From Desulfuromonadales bacterium (GTDB taxonomy: Bacteria; Desulfobacterota; Desulfuromonadia; Desulfuromonadales; BM103): 64,000 nt of DNA. The stretch spans positions 62,001 through 126,000 of the forward strand of contig JAQYVZ010000001.1 of assembly GCA_030145205.1 (NCBI GenBank), read 5' to 3'. Below the pieces are notes generated by a model. It had not been told where the DNA came from. It saw only the letters and a program-made list of their open reading frames with translations, and did not search any database. A program made the position numbers and the translations under genes. This document shows positions 8,596-15,717 of this stretch, piece after piece; positions within the stretch are counted from its first letter, which is position 1; each line of letters opens with the position of its first letter.

Positions 8596-9648
8596 TTATT
8601 CCCCCGGTTTCATATTTCCCAGATCTTTTCCTCTCGCCAACATCAGCCGCAGAATCATGCCCCCCCGATCCCACTGACCCAAAATCAGGCGGAAGAGAAC
8701 TGCGCAACAAAGTGCCGGGTAAACTGTCAGTAAAGCAATGGGGTAGTGTTTGAGTGTGAAACGAATCCGGTTGCGAGTACTGTAGTAGTCGCAAACCAGG
8801 CTTTTCTTTCGTGGATCAGTACTGGTACCGATCGAAGCTCCGACCTTATGATAGACAATACTGTTTGAGGCATATGCCAACCCGTACTTTTTCTTACCGC
8901 GCAACGCCCAGTCCGCTTCCTCGAAAAAAAGAAAATAGTCTTCACACATTAGTCCGACATCAACAAGAAAATCCCGTGACACCAACATCGATGCGCCGAC
9001 CACGTAATTCATCCACTTCTCAACACGCTTAAGGCGTGGCTGTGCCGCAACCTTTTCGAGTTGGCCGAGATGCCATGGCAATCCGATCCACTTGCAATAC
9101 CAGCCACCACCACGGGCCTGAATCCGTTCCGGCTCATCGTAGCGGACCAAAGTGGAACCACAGATACCCGCCGAAGACTTGGTGGACATCCGCTGTACAA
9201 GAGCCTGCAGAGCTCCAGATTCAACCACGGTATCATTGTTCAGTAACCAAACGTAGTTGAACTCATCGCGAGCCAGGGCATATTTTAAACCCACGTTATT
9301 GCCGCCAGCAAAACCAAGGTTCTCTCCTGTTCGGATCAGGGTCAGAGCCGGGTCAAAAGAGAGTCGCCCTCCGGCTTCAGCTTCTTCCTTTCCATAAACA
9401 GCACAAGAAAGGGGTTTCTTTACGGGGGGGACAATCAGGTCCAGGTGATGTTTTTTTCTGGTATCGGCGGGAACAGGTGGCTGGCCATTAGCCCAAGCCA
9501 AAATTCTGTCGCAGGAATCGTCCGTAGAGCCATTGTCACAGACAATCACACGATAATCAGGATAATCGAGTCGAAAAACACTTTCGAGACATTCAATCGT
9601 ATCCTGCCAACCGTTCCAGTTGACAATCAATACATAAGCACGTTTCAT
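8596..9648 (-). CDS. Family 2 glycosyltransferase, WbbL/rhamnosyltransferase-like
   Basis: A GT-A enzyme of 350 residues. The nucleotide site is CDNGSTD at 37-43. The block ENLGFAGGNNVGL at 109-121 and LNNDTVV at 136-142 are signatures of the WbbL/rhamnosyltransferase branch of GT2. A further acidic block, DYFLFFEEADW, lies near 215-225. An insertion of about 55 residues between the first two motifs is longer than usual. Its start overlaps the stop of the UbiA-like gene by four bases. The 122-base gap after it, before the large membrane protein gene, holds no other gene that I can see. Rhamnose as donor is only a guess from family resemblance. Confidence 0.87.
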   Translation of the reverse strand: MKRAYVLIVNWNGWQDTIECLESVFRLDYPDYRVIVCDNGSTDDSCDRILAWANGQPPVPADTRKKHHLDLIVPPVKKPLSCAVYGKEEAEAGGRLSFDPALTLIRTGENLGFAGGNNVGLKYALARDEFNYVWLLNNDTVVESGALQALVQRMSTKSSAGICGSTLVRYDEPERIQARGGGWYCKWIGLPWHLGQLEKVAAQPRLKRVEKWMNYVVGASMLVSRDFLVDVGLMCEDYFLFFEEADWALRGKKKYGLAYASNSIVYHKVGASIGTSTDPRKKSLVCDYYSTRNRIRFTLKHYPIALLTVYPALCCAVLFRLILGQWDRGGMILRLMLARGKDLGNMKPGE

Positions 9649-10490
9649 TGATAAACACTGATGCCAACTGTGATTGCCCAGAGCAGCCCGACAGCAAACA
9701 GGATTGGGTCACGGAGCAAAGCTTCAGCCGGGTCACCATCTCCTCCAGCTTTAATACGCATCATGTAACGCAGCAGGCCAAACACGCATAAAGGGACAGT
9801 ATAGACCATCAAAGGAGTATTGATGGCATACATCGCGTAAGTAATCAGTACCGCAGAACCGGACAAATACATTGCACTTTCAAGGAAACCCCCAGGGTAG
9901 GCCCCCAGAGTGCTGCGATGGGCACCGGCAGCTTCGCCCAAGAGCTGCTGTTCACTGAAACGCTTACCAAAACTGAGAAAGAGAGATAAGAGGAAAACGC
10001 TCAGGAAAAGCCAATTCGAGACGTAAACGTTAAAAGCCTCTCCACCACCATAAAGGCGCAGCACGAAGCCCGCCGAGATGCAAAATACGTCAAAAATCGG
10101 CAAGTGTTTCAAAAACAAGGAGTAGGCACAGGAGATGCTCAGATAGATAACAACATACAGAAAAAACAGCGTTGAAACTGACCAGGCAAGAAGGAGCGAA
10201 ACGGCAAAGGACACGAGCATCACGCCGAGAGCACCCGTTACAGAAATGCTTCCCGAGGCCAAAGGCCGGTCTTTTTTACGGGGGTGCAAGATGTCCTGAT
10301 CAAGATCCCGAATGTCATTAAAAACATAAGTAGTGCTTGAAGCAAAACAAAATGCCAAAAACGGCGCAACACCCTTTTCCAGCATTCCAGGATGAAGAAG
10401 TGCGCCACTAAGAAAAGGTGGGAAAAAAACCATGAGGTTTTTAATCCATTGCTTCGGCCTGGCAATTTTGATCAACGACAAAATTTTCAT
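9645..10490 (-). CDS. UbiA-family prenyltransferase, decaprenyl-phosphate phosphoribosyltransferase-like
   Basis: Integral membrane enzyme of 281 residues. The first acidic motif NDIRDLDQD (58-66, NDxxDxxxD) is followed by HPRKKDRPLASG. The second region, FDVFCISAGFVLRLYGG, replaces the DxxxD of aromatic prenyltransferases. RPKQWIKNLMVFFP at the N-terminus and these motifs match the branch that transfers 5-phosphoribose to polyprenyl phosphate, known from mycobacterial arabinan synthesis. About eight helices are visible. In this operon it may supply a lipid-linked pentofuranose for the exported glycan. The later arabinose-forming steps (DprE1/DprE2) are not in the window. A quinone-type UbiA role is less likely given context. 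Confidence 0.82.
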   Translation of the reverse strand: MKILSLIKIARPKQWIKNLMVFFPPFLSGALLHPGMLEKGVAPFLAFCFASSTTYVFNDIRDLDQDILHPRKKDRPLASGSISVTGALGVMLVSFAVSLLLAWSVSTLFFLYVVIYLSISCAYSLFLKHLPIFDVFCISAGFVLRLYGGGEAFNVYVSNWLFLSVFLLSLFLSFGKRFSEQQLLGEAAGAHRSTLGAYPGGFLESAMYLSGSAVLITYAMYAINTPLMVYTVPLCVFGLLRYMMRIKAGGDGDPAEALLRDPILFAVGLLWAITVGISVYQ

Positions 10491-12247
10491 TGAGCTAAAT
10501 CCCTGGCAAGCTTTGCTGCAGGCTCTTTGTAAATCGAATCTGCAGGCAGACGTTTTGCCGCATCTGCAAAAGCCTTTTGAGCCGCATCTTTATTTTCCAA
10601 TCGCAAATAAACACGACCGATGCGATAAAAGTTAAAGCCTGTCGGTGAAATTTCCTTGATGCGTTCAAGCCACTCAACCGTATCCTGATAACCGAGACGC
10701 TTCAAAGATTCATCGCCAGTTTGTTCAATATATTTCGATGTGATGCGCACCAGCATTTCGAGGATTTGAGCTTTCCGGTAACCCTGTTCATCTGGCAAGC
10801 GCTGTAGAAGTTCAGACCGGGCAGCAAAATAATCGCCTTGGTCCATAAGTGCTACCGCAACATTTAAAGAAGCTGCATCGCCCTTTGAGACCTCGTTACT
10901 GACCAGAATCTGGTTGGCTTCATCCTGACGGTTACGGGCTTTAAGTGCCAACGCCAATTGGTTTCTTGCAGGAGCAAAATCTGGGGATTTGCGAACCGTG
11001 TCCTCGTAGAGAGTCAAGTTGTCTTGCCAAACCATGTTGCGGTTCGCGGTTGCCCAACCACCGGCTCCCACCAATAAAAAGACAAGTAACGTAGCAACTC
11101 GTTGCCGGGCTAAAAAGTTGAGTCTACCACCGACAGCATAGACAATCCCTATAACAAACGGTCCACAGGGGATATACATATAGCGCTCTGCAACCGGAGT
11201 CCAGGCTAACTGGGTAAACACAACGACTAGCGCTGAAACTGCGACAGAGGCACTGACCAGAAAAAACCATCCGACGAGATTCCTGCGCAGCAGGAGCAGC
11301 AGCAACCCAACAACCAGAATAATCCCAGGAAGCAGGTAAAAATCTTCAATTTGATGAATCGCAAAATTCAACGGCATTGGCTGGAACAGCTTGATCGCAT
11401 AAAAACCACTGACCTTGCAAGCCAGCGTTGCCGCGTCGAACCAAGGGAAAGGGGTAAGGGTTTCTGCTGGCGAGATCCCAGTTGCAGGGAGTACGCTCCC
11501 GACAGCTTGTGAAACTAACTTGGCAGTATTTCCCAAACCCCTGTCAGTCTGAAAAGCACCCCAGCGTAGAGCGAAATAACTGGCAACTGCCGCACCGTAA
11601 AACCCCGGCAGAATCCAACGCGGCGTCCAATCCGACCGGTTTCGACCATAATGGTAAAATAACAACAAACACGCACCAGGAACCAGAAACAGTGCAGTCT
11701 CCTTGCACAGCGCCCCACCGAATAAAGCAATCGCACTCACGCCCCCCCAGGGAAGGCTCTGTCGATCAAGGCACTGAAGCAACGCGTAGAGAGCTAAAAA
11801 AGTGAAAGTGCCTGCGAGGAGATCGGTTCGACCGGCAATCCAGTTAACGGCCTCGGTATTGATCGGGTGTATAGCAAACAGTAGCGCGGCAACCAAGGGT
11901 AGCCATTGGGATGACCGTTGAGAAAACACTTCAAAACGACGCGCCACCATCCAAACCAGGAGAACGTTCAACAAATGGACAGTAATGTTAACCAGATGCA
12001 TGAAGGTTTCCTGCAACCCGCTAACATACTTGTCAATCTCGAAAGTCATCAACAACAAGGGTCGATAATAATCATAATCGCCCCCTGGAGAGAAATAACG
12101 ACTCAAAGAAAACTGCTCGTGGTTAAGCAGTTGACTCACAAAAACCTTGTCATCCAGTAAATTGAATGGAGCAAACAACGTGGGATAGTAGACGCCGAGC
12201 GTCACAAAAATAAGCAGCAGGACCTGGAAGAAGGGTGTCAGTTTCAT
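10487..12247 (-). CDS. Multi-helix membrane protein with C-terminal TPR repeats, TMTC/DUF1736-like
   Basis: A 586-residue protein. An N-terminal helix is followed by a loop with paired Asp 32-33 and then HPINTEAVNWIAGRTDLL at 127-144, a strong signature of the TMTC/DUF1736-type membrane proteins found near glycosyltransferases. About ten helices run to residue 400. After that, TPR-like helical repeats (ARNQLALALKARNRQDEA and others) extend to the end. TMTC proteins of eukaryotes are GT-C O-mannosyltransferases, so glycan transfer at the outer membrane face is possible but unproven here. It overlaps the UbiA-like gene and the ABC ATPase gene by four bases each, placing it firmly in the operon. 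Confidence 0.8.
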   Translation of the reverse strand: MKLTPFFQVLLLIFVTLGVYYPTLFAPFNLLDDKVFVSQLLNHEQFSLSRYFSPGGDYDYYRPLLLMTFEIDKYVSGLQETFMHLVNITVHLLNVLLVWMVARRFEVFSQRSSQWLPLVAALLFAIHPINTEAVNWIAGRTDLLAGTFTFLALYALLQCLDRQSLPWGGVSAIALFGGALCKETALFLVPGACLLLFYHYGRNRSDWTPRWILPGFYGAAVASYFALRWGAFQTDRGLGNTAKLVSQAVGSVLPATGISPAETLTPFPWFDAATLACKVSGFYAIKLFQPMPLNFAIHQIEDFYLLPGIILVVGLLLLLLRRNLVGWFFLVSASVAVSALVVVFTQLAWTPVAERYMYIPCGPFVIGIVYAVGGRLNFLARQRVATLLVFLLVGAGGWATANRNMVWQDNLTLYEDTVRKSPDFAPARNQLALALKARNRQDEANQILVSNEVSKGDAASLNVAVALMDQGDYFAARSELLQRLPDEQGYRKAQILEMLVRITSKYIEQTGDESLKRLGYQDTVEWLERIKEISPTGFNFYRIGRVYLRLENKDAAQKAFADAAKRLPADSIYKEPAAKLARDLAQ

Positions 12248-13161
12248 TCCTTCTCACGCCGAACAATATCGAGAAAAAACTGTTCGAGATCTCGTCGCCG
12301 AGGTTCCATCAACAGGATCTCACCGTTATCTCGCGAGACGTCCCCCATAAAGCGGTTCAGATCCCTGCGTTGCACAAAAACCTCCCGAAGGCTATCTTCT
12401 CGCAGGTTCATTTCGAAACCTGCACACAGCTGCTCAGACCCTCCAGAAAGCTGTATCACATACCCTTCAATACCCTTTTCGAGCAATTCACTGACAAGGT
12501 TGACTGCTTGAAGTTTGCCAGACACAATAACGGCAACCCGGTCACAAACGGCCTCAACATCAGCCGTAACATGGGTACTAAAAAAAACCGTCTTCCCTCG
12601 GTGCTTGAGATCAACAATGATCTGTTTGACCAAGGCGCGGCCGAGGGGATCAAGACCGCTCATAGGCTCATCAAGGATGTACAAATCAGGATCGTGTAGA
12701 AGGGCCTGAGCCAGGCCAAGTCGCTGCACCATTCCCTTGCTGTAACTGCGGATCGGTCTCCGGTCTGCGTGATGCAGGTCAAGTAAATCCAGCACCCGAT
12801 CACTTTCAGTTCGGAGGTGATTTGCATCCATGCCGAAAGTACTCCCAACCAGATCCAGATACTGATGAGAAGTCAGAAAATCATAAAAAGCCGGATTCTC
12901 AGGCAAATACCCGACGCGCTGCCGACAGTTCGAATCCCTCACAGGTTGTCCAAAGATGCTGGCCTTTCCCTGCGTTGCGCGAATTTGCCCGACCAGTGTT
13001 TTGATCGTGGTGCTCTTGCCCGAGCCATTTGGCCCAAGAAACCCAAGGATCTCACCCTGATCGACTTGAAGAGTCAGGTTGTCCAGAGCAAGGACTTTAC
13101 GTCCTCGCTTGACACTGTACGTTTTTGAAAGATTTTCAATATCGATTGGCAACATATTCAA
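12244..13161 (-). CDS. ABC transporter ATP-binding protein, ABC-2/NatA type
   Basis: ATPase of a second ABC-2 exporter in the cluster, with 305 residues. Walker A GPNGSGKST is at 43-51, signature YSKGMVQR at 140-147, Walker B YILDEP at 161-166 and the switch histidine in FSTHV near 196. The C-terminal 80 residues form the extra domain seen in NatA/CcmA-like subunits. Its permease is probably the 14016-14822 product; a TPR protein gene lies between the two. G. sulfurreducens has an ABC exporter ATPase (XapD) in the matching pilA-adjacent locus, so this may be its counterpart; that is recalled synteny, not an alignment. The substrate is unknown. Confidence 0.9.
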   Translation of the reverse strand: MNMLPIDIENLSKTYSVKRGRKVLALDNLTLQVDQGEILGFLGPNGSGKSTTIKTLVGQIRATQGKASIFGQPVRDSNCRQRVGYLPENPAFYDFLTSHQYLDLVGSTFGMDANHLRTESDRVLDLLDLHHADRRPIRSYSKGMVQRLGLAQALLHDPDLYILDEPMSGLDPLGRALVKQIIVDLKHRGKTVFFSTHVTADVEAVCDRVAVIVSGKLQAVNLVSELLEKGIEGYVIQLSGGSEQLCAGFEMNLREDSLREVFVQRRDLNRFMGDVSRDNGEILLMEPRRRDLEQFFLDIVRREKE

Positions 13162-13173
13162 GACGACACAGTG

Positions 13174-14046
13174 TTAAAGGTTATCTCCAGCCAGCTTACT
13201 CGTCGAACGCACTCGATAATTTTCATCCAGATAAAACTTTCCACCATAAGGGTCTTTAGGAATCCGCTGCAGAAAACCGGTTTGAAGCAACTCATCTAGG
13301 CTCTTCGGCTGACGACCGACTTTCGCGACAAAAGAAGCCTGCGCTCTTTCGAGGGCAAAAACAGCAAGCAGAGCATCGCGACGAACAGTGTAAGTTTGTT
13401 TGACGGCTCCGTCTTTGGCTTCCGCAATCATAGCCTCCAAAAAAGCCAAGCCGGTTTTTGTCTGATCCGACTCGTAATAGTAACGCGCTGCCAATCTAGA
13501 GAACAGTGCATTTTCAGGAGCAAGTTCTCCGGCTCGTTGCAGATAAACGGCAGCACGGCCGTAATCTTTGAGAAAATAGGCATGGTTGAACCCAAGGTAA
13601 AAATTGATCCAGGGATCCCAGGTACGATACTTCGCCCCATGCTCAAGAAGCGTATTCACCTCATCAATGCGTTCCAACTGCCAGGTAAAAGCAGCTTGGG
13701 CAAAATAGTAGGCATCCATATTATAGGGGTCGAGCTGTGTTGCCGTTTGCAGGGTTCGGTACATATTGGCATGTTCCGGGCGAATGATCACATTCTCCAT
13801 AAAATGCCCGACAATCGTCCCGTAATAAAAAAGAACTTTAACAACGGCCGACTGTGCCACTATCAAGTCATGATCAGCGGAAAGGATCTTGAGCAGTTGC
13901 GGATGAGGAAGATAGCCAAGCTTCACCTCTAAAGGACGGTCAGCCATAAAATCTGCAAAAGGCAAAACCAGGAAGCCATAGACAAGCAGAAAAGTCGCAA
14001 AAATACCCCGGCGGATCAAGGCAGCTCTCTTCGGTTGAAGACCCAA
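13174..14046 (-). CDS. Membrane-anchored TPR protein between ABC transporter subunit genes
   Basis: A 290-residue protein with no named function. An N-terminal helix at about 14-32 (GIFATFLLVYGFLVLPFADF) anchors it. Roughly three TPR-like helix pairs follow (about 100-215), such as AAVYLQRAGELAPENALFSRLA. The C-terminal segment PKSLDELLQTGFLQRIPKDP followed by YGGKFYLDE resembles the calcium-site tail of GspG-type pseudopilins. Its start overlaps the permease gene by 31 bases. Position between permease and ATPase genes suggests an accessory subunit that binds the exported polymer or pilus parts. This is inference from context. Confidence 0.78.
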   Translation of the reverse strand: MGLQPKRAALIRRGIFATFLLVYGFLVLPFADFMADRPLEVKLGYLPHPQLLKILSADHDLIVAQSAVVKVLFYYGTIVGHFMENVIIRPEHANMYRTLQTATQLDPYNMDAYYFAQAAFTWQLERIDEVNTLLEHGAKYRTWDPWINFYLGFNHAYFLKDYGRAAVYLQRAGELAPENALFSRLAARYYYESDQTKTGLAFLEAMIAEAKDGAVKQTYTVRRDALLAVFALERAQASFVAKVGRQPKSLDELLQTGFLQRIPKDPYGGKFYLDENYRVRSTSKLAGDNL

Positions 14047-14822
14047 ACCGCGGCGCCAAGCACAATACCTCCATAGACAATGGCGTAGCAGAGTGGGAAC
14101 AGAAATGCTTGGGAACTTACCTGCAGAGCATAAACCGCATGCACCTTGAAATCAAAGGCAGAGAAGTTAGGTAACAGGTAATAAACTCCCTTTATTACAG
14201 CCACTTGGGCAGGGTCAATTTGTTGAGCGAACTGACCGGATACATACTCAAATACTTCCTGTGAAGCACTCCCGGCCAGGTAGACGACCAGCGTCGCGAA
14301 AAATGGCAGATAAAAGGACGTACTCACCGCTGAGAAAAAAACTGCCACAGCTGACAGAAGAAGGTATTTGAGAACATCTGCCCCAATAGCCAGCACGATA
14401 TTCCCCCAGGCAAGGGGCAGATCCGATGGATATTGAGTGGCCGCCAAGCTGATCATCACAGCAGCGGCGGCTGCAAGAACAACCCCGGCAAGAACAATGA
14501 ATATGGCAATACTGAGAAACTTTGCCAAGAGGTAACTATCTCTACTGATGGGTAGAGTCAGGATTGAAGCGGTGTGACGACGTTCGATATCCCGCCAGAT
14601 TGACGATGACCCGAGCAGTAGAGTCATCACCAAAAGGACCATGGAAATCGTCGACAGGCTCAGAGTAATGGCCAGTTCCTGCACTTGTCGCATGGAGAAG
14701 GAACTGAATGACGGCACCAGAAAAAGCATAAAACCCGCAACTCCTAACACAGCATACAGGAGACGGTCACGCAACAGCATCCGGAGGTTTGCCCGACAAA
14801 GTGGTAAAGTTTGCTTTAACAT
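14016..14822 (-). CDS. ABC-2 type transporter permease
   Basis: Membrane subunit of 268 residues. MLKQTLPLCRANLRMLLRDR opens it, six hydrophobic helices follow, and SSSIWRDIERRHTASILTLP lies after the second helix, a typical ABC-2 layout. An in-frame upstream codon would add 14 residues that cross the terminator stem side, so ATG at 14822 is taken. No clear ribosome site precedes it. The gene begins only 22 bases after the pilA-C terminator hairpin, so it may depend on read-through from the pilA promoter. It pairs with the ATPase encoded at 12244-13161. Confidence 0.85.
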   Translation of the reverse strand: MLKQTLPLCRANLRMLLRDRLLYAVLGVAGFMLFLVPSFSSFSMRQVQELAITLSLSTISMVLLVMTLLLGSSSIWRDIERRHTASILTLPISRDSYLLAKFLSIAIFIVLAGVVLAAAAAVMISLAATQYPSDLPLAWGNIVLAIGADVLKYLLLSAVAVFFSAVSTSFYLPFFATLVVYLAGSASQEVFEYVSGQFAQQIDPAQVAVIKGVYYLLPNFSAFDFKVHAVYALQVSSQAFLFPLCYAIVYGGIVLGAAVWVFNRRELP

Positions 14823-14836
14823 AGCGGCATAATAAC

Positions 14837-14878
14837 AAAAAAAGTCGGCAGGCGCAAAACACACCTGCCGACCTTTTT
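14837..14878. terminator. Bidirectional intrinsic terminator between pilA-C and the ABC operon
   Basis: A perfect nine-base stem, GTCGGCAGG at 14844-14852 and CCTGCCGAC at 14864-14872, encloses an 11-base loop. Read on the minus strand it is followed by seven U residues, which suits termination after pilA-C. Read on the plus strand it is followed by CUUUUUAU. It ends 22 bases before the permease start on the minus strand. Confidence 0.85.
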
Positions 14879-14900
14879 ATTTAATCTTCAAGAGAACTTA

Positions 14901-15251
14901 TTACATCTCGGTCCAGTCAGCAAAAGCGACATCCGCAGAGGAATCGGTCGGGTATGCCAACGTTGCATCGACACCAACATCATCAAAGTAGAGAGCGGTT
15001 GAGTCGTAGGAAGTTCCGTAAAGCTTGGTGCCGGACGAATGGTAAGTGGCAATCGAATACCCTGTATCTGCGGTATTCCAAGCAAACTTAACGCCTTTAG
15101 ACGCACGTGCGATATCAAGCACGGCAGGAGCTGCACCTTGAATTGTCTGGCCGTCATCGTCACAAACGCCAGTTGCCGTTGCACCTGTAGCAAATGCATT
15201 GGAGGAAAAACTGAGAGCGGCGACAATCATCAACAGAATAAGCTTTTTCAT
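14901..15251 (-). CDS. PilA-C-like secreted pilin partner
   Basis: A 116-residue secreted protein directly behind pilA. The signal peptide MKKLILLMIVAALSFSSNAFA probably ends with signal peptidase I cleavage after residue 21; there is no type IV prepilin motif. The mature part is small, acidic and rich in Tyr, Asp, Ser and Thr, with one Cys at 30. In G. sulfurreducens the short pilin PilA-N and the neighbouring secreted PilA-C form a heterodimer that builds the pilus. This gene has the same position, size and signal type, so it is assigned by analogy. An AAAGGAG site precedes the ATG. A strong terminator follows. Confidence 0.75.
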   Translation of the reverse strand: MKKLILLMIVAALSFSSNAFATGATATGVCDDDGQTIQGAAPAVLDIARASKGVKFAWNTADTGYSIATYHSSGTKLYGTSYDSTALYFDDVGVDATLAYPTDSSADVAFADWTEM

Positions 15252-15269
15252 ATCAGAAGTTCTCCTTTC

Positions 15270-15497
15270 TTAGCTGGACGAAATCGTGTCAGGATATTGC
15301 TGGTTGTCAGCCATGTAGGCTTCCATACCGGTCTTGGCGTTCTTCAGGTCGCTCTGAGCGGCACTGTTGTACGCCTTCTGACGATAGGCGGAGAACTGCG
15401 GGATGGCGATAGCCGCCAGGATGCCGATGATCGCAACGACGATCAGCAGCTCGATCAGGGTAAAACCCTTTTCGGACTTACGAAACTTTTTAAGCAT
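15270..15497 (-). CDS. pilA: Type IV pilin PilA (short, PilA-N type)
   Basis: Prepilin of 75 residues; the leader [11 protein letters not shown] is cut by PilD before F12. The mature chain of 64 residues starts [20 protein letters not shown], with the conserved Glu5, and continues [19 protein letters not shown], nearly as in the Geobacter sulfurreducens pilin. Aromatic residues fall at mature positions 1, 24, 27, 32, 50 and 57, almost the spacing debated for conductive pili. It lacks the C-terminal globular domain of ordinary pilins, which the adjacent PilA-C-like product may supply. The start at 15497 is set by AAAGGAG seven bases upstream; upstream in-frame codons lie in the promoter region. 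A sigma54 promoter lies at 15572-15587. Confidence 0.95.
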   Translation of the reverse strand: MLKKFRKSEKGFTLIELLIVVAIIGILAAIAIPQFSAYRQKAYNSAAQSDLKNAKTGMEAYMADNQQYPDTISSS

Positions 15498-15571
15498 TGT
15501 CAGGCTCCTTTCATTGAGTAACATGCCCTTGAGGGCATTTGGATAGAACTCAAAATCTGATTTGATATATA

Positions 15572-15587
15572 AGCAACCCGTATGCCA
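15572..15587 (-). promoter_or_regulatory. Sigma54 (-24/-12) promoter of pilA
   Basis: On the minus strand the sequence reads TGGCAT-N5-TTGCT, with GG and GC ten bases apart, matching the TGGCAC-N5-TTGCW consensus in all but one position. Transcription would begin near 15561, giving a leader of about 64 bases. The adjacent pilSR pair provides the expected NtrC-type activator. Confidence 0.85.
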
Positions 15588-15717
15588 AAAAAGAACATTT
15601 CTGAAAAAGCCCAAGAAATGGGAAGAATCCGATTTCAAGGGGACGAGAAAAGGGGTTAGGTCGTCTTAAAACCGCCACTCTACGGCAAGCCGGGTGACAA
15701 AAAAAGTCAGGAAGACA

